A DNA stretch of 64,000 bases from Bacteroidota bacterium (GCA_018266055.1 JAFDYT010000012.1:85003-149002), one strand, 5' to 3'; shown: positions 26,176 to 36,053, counted from the stretch's first letter. Notes: generated by a model from the sequence alone, not told the origin. Numbers and translations are program-made.

Positions 26176-27078
26176 ATGGCTTACTTGTTTGATTCCTTTG
26201 CGGGATGGAAAAAATATTGCGAAGAAAATAAGTTGTCGCTTGCACAAACGGTGCTCGAATACGAGCACGAACAGAAAGGGCGCAATCAACAGGAAGTTGA
26301 GCAAGGATTAATGCGTGCCTGGAAAGTGATGAAAGATGCCGTGCGCACCGGACTTGAAGAAGACATGACCTCGCGGTCAGGAATGATCAACAACGGTGCG
26401 AAGAAAGTGTACCGCTATCCGAAGGCAGTATTGTCTGAGGAATTTCAAAAATTGGTTTCCCGCGCGCTGGCGGCAAAGGAAGTTAATTCATGCATGGGCC
26501 GTGTAGTGGCGGCGCCTACCGCCGGTGCGAGCGGGATTATGCCTGGGGTTCTCTTTACCCTTCAGGAGATTCATGATCTGAGCGACGAAAAAATAATTGA
26601 AGCCATGATGGTGGCGGCTGGTATTGCGATCATCATTGAACAAAAGGCATCGATAGCCGGTGCCGTGGGTGGATGTCAGGCGGAGACAGGAACTGCCGCG
26701 GCGATGGGCGCTGGAGCTATCGTGTATTGTCTTGACGGCAACATCGATCGCGTATTCAACGGCGTGGCGATTACTATTCAATGTATGCTTGGGCTGGTCT
26801 GTGATCCGGTAGCAGGATTAGTAGAGATTCCTTGCGTCGTCCGCAACGCCAGTGCCGCGGCTATTGCAAATAGTTCTGCACAAATTGCGCTCGCGGATGT
26901 AAGCAGCGTGATCCCGGTGGACGAAGTGATTGAAGCCATGGGCGAAATAGGGGCAAGTATGGAAACGCGCTACAAAGAAACTGCGTTGGGTGGACTCGCG
27001 GCGACAAAAACAGGGCAAGCAATTTCAAAGCGCGTACTGATCAGAGATATCGAGGTGTTGCCTGACGAAGGCGTGTAA
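26176..27078 (+). CDS. sdaAA: L-serine ammonia-lyase, Fe-S dependent, alpha domain
   Basis: A 300-residue catalytic subunit that converts L-serine to pyruvate and ammonia with an oxygen-sensitive [4Fe-4S] cluster. Seen: SSCMGR-like NSCMGRVVAAPTAGASGIMPG, and the three cluster cysteines in VGGCQAE, LGLVCDPV and EIPCVVRN. Only the alpha domain is encoded; the beta (ASB/ACT) domain found in single-chain enzymes is absent and no beta gene is adjacent, so it must lie elsewhere or be dispensable. Convergent with the following membrane-protein gene. Confidence 0.92.
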   Translation: MAYLFDSFAGWKKYCEENKLSLAQTVLEYEHEQKGRNQQEVEQGLMRAWKVMKDAVRTGLEEDMTSRSGMINNGAKKVYRYPKAVLSEEFQKLVSRALAAKEVNSCMGRVVAAPTAGASGIMPGVLFTLQEIHDLSDEKIIEAMMVAAGIAIIIEQKASIAGAVGGCQAETGTAAAMGAGAIVYCLDGNIDRVFNGVAITIQCMLGLVCDPVAGLVEIPCVVRNASAAAIANSSAQIALADVSSVIPVDEVIEAMGEIGASMETRYKETALGGLAATKTGQAISKRVLIRDIEVLPDEGV

Positions 27079-27086
27079 ATCAATTG

Positions 27087-27551
27087 TTACCTCAGAAATT
27101 CGGGAACATCCAACCGGCCCAGCAGGTAAACTGCTGTAGTGAAAACCAAGGCCCAAAACACCGCGCTGATAAACATGAACAGCAGGATTTTGTTTTTCGG
27201 CTTGCCTAAACCTACTGCGATAATTGTTCCTCCAATAGGCGTAAGAAATACCGGAGTAAGAAACGCTACACCTCCCAATCCGTATTTTTTTATAAAACCG
27301 CTGAAGCGATTTGGTTTTTCGGGAGCATTGGCGTTCTCCTTTTTCTTATTGAAGAGTCGATTTAAAAACCGATGCCTGAGCCAATCGCCAAAATAAGTAA
27401 AGGCAATTACGCTCACCATCATTCCAAGAATTGTAGCCGTAACGGTAGTAATAAAGTGTAAACCCAGGCCATAGCCTTCCAGCGGGCCCAGGATAAACTT
27501 GAGCATGCTCGATAAAAACACAGGAATGGATTTTAGAAGTTCTTCAACCAT
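27087..27551 (-). CDS. Small multi-pass membrane protein
   Basis: A 154-residue protein with about four hydrophobic segments (about 8-25, 32-55, 98-118, 125-148) and a charged loop (RFLNRLFNKKKENANAPEKPNR). FLTPVFLTPIGGTIIAVGLG resembles the re-entrant Pro/Gly motifs of small multidrug-export or DedA/VTT-like proteins, but the match is weak. No transport substrate can be assigned. It stands alone, convergent with the serine dehydratase gene. Confidence 0.7.
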   Translation of the reverse strand: MVEELLKSIPVFLSSMLKFILGPLEGYGLGLHFITTVTATILGMMVSVIAFTYFGDWLRHRFLNRLFNKKKENANAPEKPNRFSGFIKKYGLGGVAFLTPVFLTPIGGTIIAVGLGKPKNKILLFMFISAVFWALVFTTAVYLLGRLDVPEFLR

Positions 27552-27639
27552 TTACAAATCGGATCAACATCACCACAAATCAGGTTAGAAAATTTAAATT
27601 TGTCAAAATTTAAGAATAAAGTTAACAACCCTTACCGTC

Positions 27640-28581
27640 TTGAAAAAAAATAAAAAACAAGAGAATGCATACGATTTGCTGAAACAACTCTGCGAAATCC
27701 ACGGCCCATCTGGTCACGAAGGCTCTGTAAAGGACTTTTTGATCCGTTATATTAAAAAGGAGAAAAAGAATTGGCAGGTTCAGCCTGAACTAATTGAAGG
27801 AAAAGAGTTTCAGGATTGTTTGATCCTTAAGTTTGGAAAGCCGCGCACTGCCATTTATGCACACATGGATACCGTAGGATTTACGGTGAGGTATTTCAAT
27901 CAACTGGTGTCTATTGGAAGTCCGGATGCGGAGGCGGGAGCAAAGCTTGTGGGTCATGATTCGTTTGGACCGATTGAGTGCGAGCTGGAATATGATAAAG
28001 AAGATCACGCATTTTATAAATTCGGACGGGCCATCGACCGCGGCACTACTCTTACATACAAAATCGATTTTCGTGAGACCAAAGAGTTTATTCAAACTCC
28101 TTATCTCGACAACAGACTTGGCATCTACAATGCCTTGCGTGTAGCCGAAACATTAAAAGACGGTGTGATTGTATTCAGTTGCTGGGAAGAGCATGGCGGA
28201 GGTTCGGTACCGTATCTGGCGGATTATATTTACCGAAAATGGAAAGTAAGGCAAGCCCTGATCTCGGACATCACGTGGGTATCCGATGGGGTAGAGCACG
28301 GCAAAGGAGTAGCTATTTCTTTGCGCGACAGAAATATTCCTCGCCGCAGTTTTGTCAATGAAATAATTGCGATAGCCGAAAAACATAAAATCCCTCATCA
28401 ATTAGAAGTAGAGGGCTCTGGCTCCAGCGACGGCGGTGAACTTCAACGGGGTGTATTGCCGATCGACTGGTGTTTTGTTGGTGCGCCAGAGCATGGCCCA
28501 CACACGCCACACGAGAAAGTGCATAAAAACGACATCGTCACAATGATTGCGCTGTACCAAAAAGCCATGAAAGAACTTTAA
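27640..28581 (+). CDS. M42-type metallo-aminopeptidase-like protein
   Basis: A 313-residue cytoplasmic peptidase of the M20/M42 fold. Metal and catalytic residues visible: His and Asp in YAHMDTVGF, Asp in TPYLDNRLG, Glu pair in SCWEEHGGG, Asp in SDITWVSDG, and His in GPHTPHEKVH. The family removes N-terminal residues using two zinc or cobalt ions. The start is a TTG at 27640 giving MKKNKKQENAYDLLKQLCEIHGPSGHE; the next in-frame ATG falls after the first metal ligand. It is shorter than most M42 enzymes (about 340-360 aa) through tighter loops, without visible loss of ligands. Confidence 0.85.
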   Translation: MKKNKKQENAYDLLKQLCEIHGPSGHEGSVKDFLIRYIKKEKKNWQVQPELIEGKEFQDCLILKFGKPRTAIYAHMDTVGFTVRYFNQLVSIGSPDAEAGAKLVGHDSFGPIECELEYDKEDHAFYKFGRAIDRGTTLTYKIDFRETKEFIQTPYLDNRLGIYNALRVAETLKDGVIVFSCWEEHGGGSVPYLADYIYRKWKVRQALISDITWVSDGVEHGKGVAISLRDRNIPRRSFVNEIIAIAEKHKIPHQLEVEGSGSSDGGELQRGVLPIDWCFVGAPEHGPHTPHEKVHKNDIVTMIALYQKAMKEL

Positions 28582-28677
28582 TGGCGATTTTGACACAACG
28601 TAATTTTTTCTTCCAATGGCAATGCCATCCGTTGTCAAATTACTCTATGTTTGCAGTGTTTTCTTAATTTACTTACC

Positions 28678-30219
28678 ATGAAAGATTTTGGCATCAAAGA
28701 GGCGTTGCAATCGCTGAACGTTAAAAAATCAAACGGAGGAACTTCCACCGGTAAAAAATGGATGAAATCGTCCGGTGTGGCGATTAACTCGTATTCTCCG
28801 GTCGATGGAAAACTGATTGGCACTGTCCAATCTACCGATGAAAGATCTTTTGCTAAGGTAGTGGAGCAAGCCGAAAAGGCATTCGCCGAATGGCGTCTTG
28901 TGCCAGCACCGAAGCGAGGCGAAGTAGTTCGCCAGATCGGCGAAGCGTTGCGCGCGAAAAAAGAACATCTTGGAAAGTTGGTCTCCTACGAAATGGGCAA
29001 ATCCTATCAGGAAGGATTGGGCGAAGTGCAGGAGATGATTGATATCTGCGACTTTGCGGTGGGGCTTTCGCGCCAGCTTAACGGACTCACCATGCACTCT
29101 GAGCGGCCGTTGCACCGTATGTATGAGCAATATCATCCGCTTGGATTGGTCGGTATCATTTCAGCCTTCAATTTTCCGGTAGCCGTGTGGAGTTGGAACT
29201 CGATGATCGCGTGGGTGTGCGGCGACGTGTGCATATGGAAACCTTCTGAAAAGACGCCATTGTGCAGTATCGCCTGTCAGAATATTGTAGCCGAAGTATT
29301 CGAAAAGAATAATGTACCTGAAGGAGTTTCGTGCATCGTCAACGGCGATTATAGAATAGGTCAGCAGCTTTGCGCCAGTGAAAATATCCCCTTAATCTCC
29401 GCGACCGGTTCCGTACGCATGGGTAAAGCCGTAGGTCAAACGGTGAGTGCGCGCCTGGGCAGAGCCTTACTGGAGTTGGGCGGCAATAATGCCATCATCA
29501 TTACCGAAAACGCAAACCTGGATATGTCCATCATCGGGGCCGTGTTTGGCGCTGTGGGTACAGCGGGGCAGCGCTGCACCACTACGCGCCGGCTGATCAT
29601 TCATGAAAAAGTGTATGAAGAAGTAATAGGCCGCCTGAAGAAAGCCTATGGTCAGCTGCGTATCGGCAATCCACTGGATCAGCACAACCACGTCGGGCCG
29701 CTGATTGATACCCTCGCAGTAAAAACGTATAAAAGTGCACTTTCAAAAATTAAGAGTGAGGGTGGCACATTTGTAGTACATGGTGGCGTACTTACCGGCA
29801 AAGGGTACGAATCAGGTTGTTATGTAAAACCGGCCATTGCCGAAGTCTCCAATCGTTTTGAGATTGTGCAAGCCGAGACGTTTGCGCCGATTCTTTATCT
29901 GATCAAATACAAAACACTGGATGAAGCCATTGCGCTACAAAATGGTGTGAAGCAGGGGCTTTCCTCAGCGATCATGACTACTCGTCTTCAGGATATGGAA
30001 AAGTTCTTGTCGCACGCAGGGTCGGATTGTGGTATTGCGAATGTAAACATAGGTACCTCCGGGGCCGAGATCGGAGGGGCTTTTGGTGGTGAAAAAGAAA
30101 CGGGCGGCGGCCGGGAGTCGGGCTCCGATTCGTGGAAGGTGTACATGAGGCGACAAACGAACACGATCAACTTTGGCGACAGCTTGCCGTTGGCTCAGGG
30201 AATTAAGTTTGATTTATAA
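28678..30219 (+). CDS. Aldehyde dehydrogenase, ALDH7 (aminoadipate semialdehyde) type
   Basis: A 513-residue NAD(P)-dependent aldehyde dehydrogenase. Catalytic Cys in GTAGQRCTTTRRL, general-base Glu in LLELGGNN, and NAD loop SATGSVRMGK. The C-terminal GEKETGGGRESGSDSWKVYMRR and N-terminal YHPLGLVGIISAFNFPVAVWSWN are characteristic of the ALDH7/AmaB branch, which oxidises alpha-aminoadipate semialdehyde in lysine breakdown; substrate is inferred from that. Start at the ATG at 28678; a TTG at 28651 is in frame but adds no family sequence. Confidence 0.93.
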   Translation: MKDFGIKEALQSLNVKKSNGGTSTGKKWMKSSGVAINSYSPVDGKLIGTVQSTDERSFAKVVEQAEKAFAEWRLVPAPKRGEVVRQIGEALRAKKEHLGKLVSYEMGKSYQEGLGEVQEMIDICDFAVGLSRQLNGLTMHSERPLHRMYEQYHPLGLVGIISAFNFPVAVWSWNSMIAWVCGDVCIWKPSEKTPLCSIACQNIVAEVFEKNNVPEGVSCIVNGDYRIGQQLCASENIPLISATGSVRMGKAVGQTVSARLGRALLELGGNNAIIITENANLDMSIIGAVFGAVGTAGQRCTTTRRLIIHEKVYEEVIGRLKKAYGQLRIGNPLDQHNHVGPLIDTLAVKTYKSALSKIKSEGGTFVVHGGVLTGKGYESGCYVKPAIAEVSNRFEIVQAETFAPILYLIKYKTLDEAIALQNGVKQGLSSAIMTTRLQDMEKFLSHAGSDCGIANVNIGTSGAEIGGAFGGEKETGGGRESGSDSWKVYMRRQTNTINFGDSLPLAQGIKFDL

Positions 30220-30277
30220 ACGCGTTTGGAAAACCAACTTATTCGGCCTAATTTTAGCATATACAACCTATCTGAAC

Positions 30278-30685
30278 ATGACATCCAAAAAATACCGCGC
30301 TGTAATGCTCATTGACGACAATGAAATAGACAATTTGATCAACCAGAAGATGATCGAAGCGGCGGCTATCACGGAGAACATCTATACTCATACAGGGGCA
30401 AAAAGTGCCATTGAGTTTCTCAAGAATATGGAGAAAATGGACGTGGCAGAAAAGGTTTTACCCGATGTGATTTTTTTGGATATCGATATGCCTTTGATGG
30501 ACGGTTTTCAGTTTCTGGATGAATTTGAAAACCTCTCGCCGCTTACCCGCAAGAAATGCAGGATTGTGATGCTAACATCCTCCATTAACCCACAGGATTT
30601 CAACCGCTCGAAGAAATACAACAACGTAAAATTGTATCTCAACAAACCGCTTTCGCACGAAAGCATTCTGAAAATCGAGGTTTAA
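30278..30685 (+). CDS. Single-domain response regulator
   Basis: A 135-residue stand-alone receiver domain: acidic pocket MLIDDNEIDN, phospho-acceptor Asp in IFLDIDMPLMDG, Thr/Ser in VMLTSSINP and Lys in LYLNKPLS. No output domain. This branch (IDNLIN after the acidic pair) is the Bacteroidota CheY-like type often acting with hybrid kinases; no kinase is adjacent. Start at the ATG at 30278, since the frame upstream of it runs back into the aldehyde dehydrogenase gene. Confidence 0.93.
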   Translation: MTSKKYRAVMLIDDNEIDNLINQKMIEAAAITENIYTHTGAKSAIEFLKNMEKMDVAEKVLPDVIFLDIDMPLMDGFQFLDEFENLSPLTRKKCRIVMLTSSINPQDFNRSKKYNNVKLYLNKPLSHESILKIEV

Positions 30686-30725
30686 TTGTGGCTTAATTCT
30701 AACAGGAATTCCTAGCTGGCTGCTC

Positions 30726-32186
30726 TTAGGCGTCGGCAGCGCCTTCAATTGCAGCCAAAGCGTCGATGAAGCCTTCGTCCATTTTGATCAACGCCGTCGG
30801 GGCGAAATAATTCACCGTTACTTCTTTGAATTTTGGAATGATAGCGGCGATCTTTTTGGCCTTCTCTTTCTTGGCTTCGCTAGTAGCCACACGCAGTATT
30901 TTAAGGAACAGCAATACGTTTTCGCAATCGTCCTTGCCAAACATCCTGATCTGGCGTTGCACACTGTTGGTAAGCTGGGTAAAGAGTTCAAAATCTTTCA
31001 GCATGCAGTATTGAAGCGCCAGTAAGGCTTTAACCTCCATCTGCACGAACGGATATTTTTTCAGGCTCACTTCGTTGAGCATGTTATTAATGATCTTGGC
31101 GGCTTCCTCATAGCGGCCCGCATAATAGCAACTGATGGCCCGATAGCAGACATACACCACGTGCTTGGGGATATCATGCGTTTCGGTTTCGATATCCATC
31201 AGCAGGCTTTCGTTGTCGGCGTATAGCGTTTTTTCAGTGTTGTTGCGCAGGTGCCGCTCAATCTTCGAGATCAAAAAGCGCGCCGTGAAGGTGTAGTTGG
31301 AGTAATTGACGAGCAGCGTGGCGATGGCATCGTTTACTTCTTCGTAATATTTTTCAGCCTGGCGGTACACCTTATAGTGGTTGTAATACTCCAGACGCAG
31401 AAATTCAAAAACAAGATTAAGGTGATAGTAGAGCGGATCAAGATTGTAGGTCTCGAAAATTTTCTGAACGCGTGCAAAAATATCTTCTATGGCTTCTCCT
31501 TCATGCGCCATGTCGTCTTGCTCTACAAACAGCCGGTGGAAGATCATCATGCAGCTTTGATACACATAGAGCCGGTGCGATTCGTACAGCTTAGAAACAT
31601 TCTGCATCTCCTTCATCACCAGGGTAAGTCCGAGCTTTTCAAGCGGGTCGCCAGTGAAATAGTAGTTGCCGTATTTCTTAAAATAATCGGCCAGCAAATC
31701 CTCCGCTTTGTCTACCGCCAGCATAAAGGCTACGTGGCGGTTGTAGAGCTGAGAATAGTTGTAGTATTCGGGCGAGTGAACGTGCAGTTTTTTTAGCGAT
31801 TTATACACCACGGTCAGCTCACTGGCCAGGTCGTAATCCTGCAATTCCTTTTCCAGTTTACGAAGGGTGGCGATGGAGATCGTTCTTTTCTTGGTGAAGA
31901 GCACTTCGTTAAGGTTGGCCACCTTGCGAAGGATGTCCGTGCGTGGACTTTCCATCTGCTGTAGCAGGTGTTCTTCTATTTTTTGATTTAGGCGGGAGCG
32001 AAGTGTGTAGTAGGCGTTTGCGTTTACGTCCAGCTCTACCATGATTTTGCTATCCGATAGCTGGCGTTCGCGCAGGGATTTTAACACATAAGCAGACTTT
32101 TCGGCATTACTCTCCATGAGCGAGTCATGGATTTCTTTGTAGTCCTTTTCCGATAACTGCTTTATGATATTTTTGAGTTTTGCCAT
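30726..32186 (-). CDS. Helical TPR-like protein, function unknown
   Basis: A 486-residue cytoplasmic protein, almost entirely helical, with TPR-like periodicity (YYAGRYEEAAKIINNMLNE, ALLALQYCMLKDFELF, YRQAEKYYEEV). The first 80 residues (MAKLKNIIKQLSEKDYKEIHDSLMESN and KIMVELDVNANAYYTLRSRL) look like a small winged-helix or helical cap. No signal peptide or catalytic motif. It stands alone and divergent from the HtrA-like gene. I do not recognise a named family. A minus-strand TATTTTTG lies shortly before the start, but without a proper -33 partner. Confidence 0.8.
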   Translation of the reverse strand: MAKLKNIIKQLSEKDYKEIHDSLMESNAEKSAYVLKSLRERQLSDSKIMVELDVNANAYYTLRSRLNQKIEEHLLQQMESPRTDILRKVANLNEVLFTKKRTISIATLRKLEKELQDYDLASELTVVYKSLKKLHVHSPEYYNYSQLYNRHVAFMLAVDKAEDLLADYFKKYGNYYFTGDPLEKLGLTLVMKEMQNVSKLYESHRLYVYQSCMMIFHRLFVEQDDMAHEGEAIEDIFARVQKIFETYNLDPLYYHLNLVFEFLRLEYYNHYKVYRQAEKYYEEVNDAIATLLVNYSNYTFTARFLISKIERHLRNNTEKTLYADNESLLMDIETETHDIPKHVVYVCYRAISCYYAGRYEEAAKIINNMLNEVSLKKYPFVQMEVKALLALQYCMLKDFELFTQLTNSVQRQIRMFGKDDCENVLLFLKILRVATSEAKKEKAKKIAAIIPKFKEVTVNYFAPTALIKMDEGFIDALAAIEGAADA

Positions 32187-32343
32187 GGATAGACACTTAT
32201 TGTTTTAAAGTTACAAAAATAATAGGCTGGTGCAACTTTCCATGACTAAGACATTACGGCACTTTTACGTGGTCTTTTCCTGTCAACCTATCTTACTTTA
32301 TCGACTGGTTTGCTTTTTGCCAACCTACCGCCAAAAAAGTTAA

Positions 32344-33270
32344 ATGGATCCTTATTCGCAAATGATAATTGATGCGGTTTCTAAAGTGAAGAATGCCGTA
32401 GTGAAGATCGACGTGTACAAAAACAAGGAAGGGAAGCTGCGTCCGGCAGGCTCAGGCTCCGGGTTTATCTTTTCTTCCGATGGGCTTTTGTTTACCAACC
32501 ATCATGTGGTGCGTGGCGCCGACAAGATCATGGTTTCGTTGCTCAATGAAAATGAAATTGAAGCTACTTTGATTGGTCAGGACCCCGATACCGACCTGGC
32601 GATTCTGAAAATTTATGCTGACGGTTACTCTGTTTCCAAACTCGGCGATGCCGAAGCGCTTCAGATCGGCCAGCTGGTGATTGCCATCGGCAACCCGTTG
32701 GGATATCAGCACACGGTCACTACGGGAGTGGTGAGCGCGCTGGGCCGAAGCTTGCGTGCCCAAAATGGAATGCTGGTGGACGATGTCATCCAGTCGGATG
32801 CAGCGCTTAACCCAGGAAACTCAGGAGGCCCCATGATCACCACCGACGGCGAAGTAGTGGGCGTGAATACAGCCATAATCCAGGGCGCACAAGGCCTTAG
32901 CTTCTCGGTGAACATCAACACGGCCAAGGAAGTGGCCAGCCAGCTGATCAAAAACGGCAAAGTATTTAAAGCATACCTCGGTTTTCAGTTGCAGGAAGTG
33001 AACCTCAATCCGAAAGTGAAGCGCCATTATCATCTCGCCAACGACAAAGGTCTTTTTGTGACAGCCGTGGAAGAAAATTCACCCGCCGCCCGATCGCAGG
33101 TCAGGCCTGGGGATATCATTGTGGCATTTCACAACAAACCCATTCAAAGCCTGCATCAGTTATTTAAGGAACTCACTAAAAAGGAAGTGCTCACCCTCGT
33201 GGATATTTCAGTGGTGCGTCACACCGAATTGCTCAACGTCGGGATATTCCCAGTGCAAAGGGCTGCCTAA
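32344..33270 (+). CDS. HtrA/DegP-like serine protease with one PDZ domain, no signal peptide
   Basis: A 308-residue trypsin-fold protease with the triad in FTNHHVVRGA (His), DPDTDLAILKI (Asp) and NPGNSGGPM (Ser), followed by one PDZ domain (GLFVTAVEENSPAARSQVRPGDIIVAFHN). DegP relatives degrade or refold misfolded proteins in the periplasm, but this one begins MDPYSQMIIDAVSKVKNAVVKI with no signal peptide or membrane anchor, so it is predicted cytoplasmic. Start codon is the ATG at 32344; upstream there are stops before any alternative with a signal sequence. Confidence 0.93.
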   Translation: MDPYSQMIIDAVSKVKNAVVKIDVYKNKEGKLRPAGSGSGFIFSSDGLLFTNHHVVRGADKIMVSLLNENEIEATLIGQDPDTDLAILKIYADGYSVSKLGDAEALQIGQLVIAIGNPLGYQHTVTTGVVSALGRSLRAQNGMLVDDVIQSDAALNPGNSGGPMITTDGEVVGVNTAIIQGAQGLSFSVNINTAKEVASQLIKNGKVFKAYLGFQLQEVNLNPKVKRHYHLANDKGLFVTAVEENSPAARSQVRPGDIIVAFHNKPIQSLHQLFKELTKKEVLTLVDISVVRHTELLNVGIFPVQRAA

Positions 33271-33337
33271 CCTTTTGGATAAAAAGTGTAGGTAGTGTCT
33301 CAAGCCTTTCTAATTTTGGAATCAAATCCCAAAATCA

Positions 33338-34917
33338 ATGAAACGGCTTATTTTTCTTTTGCTTCTCATCCCCTGCGTAGTCTTTGCTCAAAACATACGC
33401 TGGGCAAAAGACGGTTCCTCTTATTTTAAAAATGAAGGAGGTGAAATATACAAATACACACTCCCGGCAAATACCAAGACTACGTTCTTGGCGAAGGCAG
33501 ACCTTACTCCTTCTGGCCAAAGCAAAAGTCTTTCGGTGCGGAGTTTTTCAATTTCGGAAGATGGCACGCAGGTTCTTATCTATACCAACTCGCGAAAAGT
33601 GTGGAGGCTCGATAGCGAAGGTGACTATTGGGTGCTTAATCTTTCTACCAAAGCCTTGCGTCAGGTTGGAAAGAATCATCCGGCGTCTTCCCTTCGCTTT
33701 GCTTGTGGCTGAACAACAAGAAAGAATTTTTGTGGATGAGTGAGAAAGACGGATGGGCGCATCTTTACCGCATCTCTACCGACGGAACGAAAGAGACGTT
33801 GATCACCAAAGGCGATTTTGATGTGATTGATTTTCTTGCCGCCGACGAAAAGAGCAACGTGGTCTATTTCCTTGCGTCGCCTACCAACGCTACCCAAAAA
33901 TATTTGTACAAGACCAAACTCGACGGAAAAGGAAAGGCCGAGTTAGTATCGCCAGCCGCTCAGCAGGGCTCGCACGACTATAACATTTCGCCGACGGGCA
34001 AATACGCCATGCACTCGTTCTCCAATTCATACACCAAACCGGCGAGCGAGCTGATCGAGCTCCCCGCACACAAGGCGCTTAACGAAAGCGAAAGCATTGC
34101 TTCTAAGTTGGCCGGCGCTACTCCAGTGAAGAAAGTTGAATTCTTTAAAGTGAAAACCGAAGAGGGCGTTGAGATGGACGGCTGGATGGTAAAGCCGACC
34201 AATTTTGACCCGACCAAAAAATACCCCGTACTCTTTCATGTGTACACTGAGCCCGCCTCACAAACGGTGCGCGATTCGTATGGTGCCGGCATGAACCGCC
34301 TGTTCAATGGCGACATGAGTGCCGAAGGCTACATCTATATGTCGCTGGACGGTCGCGGCACTCCGGCGCCCAAAGGTCGTGAGTGGCGCAAATCTATCTA
34401 CCGCAAAATTGGACAACTCAACATCAAAGATCAGGCGCTTGCGGCCAAAGAAATTTTGAAGTGGCCGTTTGTCGATGCCGACCGTATTGCCGTGTGGGGA
34501 TGGAGTGGCGGCGGCTCAACTACGCTCAACCTGCTCTTTCAGTATCCTGATATTTATAAGACAGGAATTGCCGTGGCTGCGGTAGCCAATCAGCTAACGT
34601 ACGACAACATTTACCAGGAGCGCTACATGGGTCTTCCTCAGGAAAATCTGGAGGATATTCAGAAAGGATCGCCGGTGACGTATGCGAAAAACCTAAAGGG
34701 AAATCTGTTGTACATCCACGGCACCGGCGACGACAACGTGCACTACAACAATGCCGAGATGCTGTTGAATGAATTAATTAAATACAACAAACAATTTCAG
34801 TTCATGGCGTATCCTAACCGCACACATGGCATCAGCGAAGGCGAGGGGACTTCAAAACACTTGTCTACATTGTTCACCGAGTATCTCAGAAAATATTGCC
34901 CTCCGGGAGCCAGGTAG
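33338..34917 (+). pseudogene. S9 (dipeptidyl-peptidase IV-like) peptidase, broken by internal deletion and frameshift
   Basis: Two frames together carry parts of one S9 peptidase. 33338-33712 gives the signal peptide (KRLIFLLLLIPCVVFAQ) and the first propeller blades up to ASSLRFA, then hits a stop. From about 33703 in another frame the protein resumes at LNNKKEFLWMSEKDGW and continues to a complete catalytic domain with Ser in GWSGGGSTT, Asp in GTGDDNVHYNN and His in NRTHGISEG. Family members are usually about 700-740 residues; the pieces total about 525, so roughly 200 residues of beta-propeller are missing at the junction near 33700-33707. The gene is probably inactive unless the junction is an assembly error. 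Confidence 0.82.
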
Positions 34918-34938
34918 TTCGTATAATTTTTAAAAGTC

Positions 34939-34970
34939 TGAGGCCGTTACCTGCGGCCTCACTTTTTTTT
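34939..34970 (+). terminator. Rho-independent terminator
   Basis: An 8-bp stem TGAGGCCG/CGGCCTCA with a 7-base loop is followed by a run of eight T. It lies 22 bp after the S9 peptidase stop and separates it from the glycosylasparaginase operon. Confidence 0.85.
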
Positions 34971-35084
34971 GTAGGCATAGAAAGAGAGCGAGCACAACCG
35001 GACGCTTCGCCGGTGTATTCAGGATTTAGATTTTTTGACGAAGCAGAATAGCGTATTTTTAATGTTTAAAATATTACCTCGTTC

Positions 35085-36053
35085 ATGAAAACATCGCGCA
35101 GAAAATTTATTCAAACCTCGGCCGCTCTGGCCTCGATGGCCACTGTGGGCAATCTGCTGGCCAAAGGAAACGCCAAGGTGACCAAACCTTTGGTAGTATC
35201 GACCTGGAATTTTGGAGTAGGTGCCAATGCGGAAGCCTGGAAGGTGCTGTCGAAAAATGGAAGAGCACTCGACGCGGTGGAAGCTGGCGTGCAAGTGCCG
35301 GAAGGCGACCCCAAAGAAACTTCCGTGGGATTAGGAGGATTGCCTGATCGCGACGGCCGTGTCACGCTCGATGCCTGCATTATGGACGAGCAAGCCAACT
35401 GTGGAGCTGTCGCTTGTCTGGAACACATTGTGCACCCGATCTCCGTGGCGCGCAAAGTAATGGAGAAGACGCCGCACGTCATGCTCGTGGGCGATGGCGC
35501 ACTTCAGTTTGCACTGGCCAACGGATTCAAAAAAGAAAACCTGTTGACGGAAGAGTCGGAGAAGGCGTGGAAAGAATGGTTGAAGAAAGCGGAATACAAA
35601 CCGATCGCCAACATTGAGAATCACGATACCATTGGAATGATCGCGCTTGACGCGAACCAGAATCTCTCGGGCGCCTGTACTACCAGTGGCATGGCGTATA
35701 AAATTCACGGACGTGTGGGCGACTCGCCGATCATCGGCGCGGGACTTTTTGTCGATAATGAAATTGGCGCGGCTACATCAACCGGCGTGGGCGAAGAAGT
35801 GATTCGTATCTGCGGTTCGCATCTGGTAGTAGAACTGATGCGTCAGGGTAACTCGCCTCAGCAAGCCTGCGAGCTGGCGGTAAAACGCATCGTGAAAAAC
35901 CAGCCGAAGAAGTCGAAGGAAATTCAGGTAGGATTTCTCGCCATTTCAAAAAACGGAGAGGTTGGCGCCTATGCGTTGCAAAAAGGATTTACCTATGCCG
36001 TCTATTCCAATGAAATTCCCAATACCATTTTTAACGCCAAGAGCTTTTACTGA
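35085..36053 (+). CDS. Glycosylasparaginase-type N-terminal-nucleophile hydrolase
   Basis: A 322-residue member of the aspartylglucosaminidase/asparaginase-2 family, which cleaves the GlcNAc-Asn bond of glycoproteins. A twin-arginine type signal (SRRKFIQTSAALASMATVG) sends it out of the cytoplasm. Features: DAVEAGVQVPEGDP, GLGGLPDRDGRVTLDACIMD, and the autocleavage site ENHDTIGMIALD, whose Thr becomes the N-terminal nucleophile after self-processing; GRVGDSPIIGAGLFVDNEIGAATSTG completes the beta chain. Its stop overlaps the cutC start by one base (TGATG), so they are coupled. Confidence 0.93.
   Translation: MKTSRRKFIQTSAALASMATVGNLLAKGNAKVTKPLVVSTWNFGVGANAEAWKVLSKNGRALDAVEAGVQVPEGDPKETSVGLGGLPDRDGRVTLDACIMDEQANCGAVACLEHIVHPISVARKVMEKTPHVMLVGDGALQFALANGFKKENLLTEESEKAWKEWLKKAEYKPIANIENHDTIGMIALDANQNLSGACTTSGMAYKIHGRVGDSPIIGAGLFVDNEIGAATSTGVGEEVIRICGSHLVVELMRQGNSPQQACELAVKRIVKNQPKKSKEIQVGFLAISKNGEVGAYALQKGFTYAVYSNEIPNTIFNAKSFY

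Noticed and set aside
32344-33270. Missing upstream signal peptide due to a wrong start
   Set aside because: The sequence before 32344 has no in-frame hydrophobic segment with a start codon, so a cytoplasmic form is preferred.
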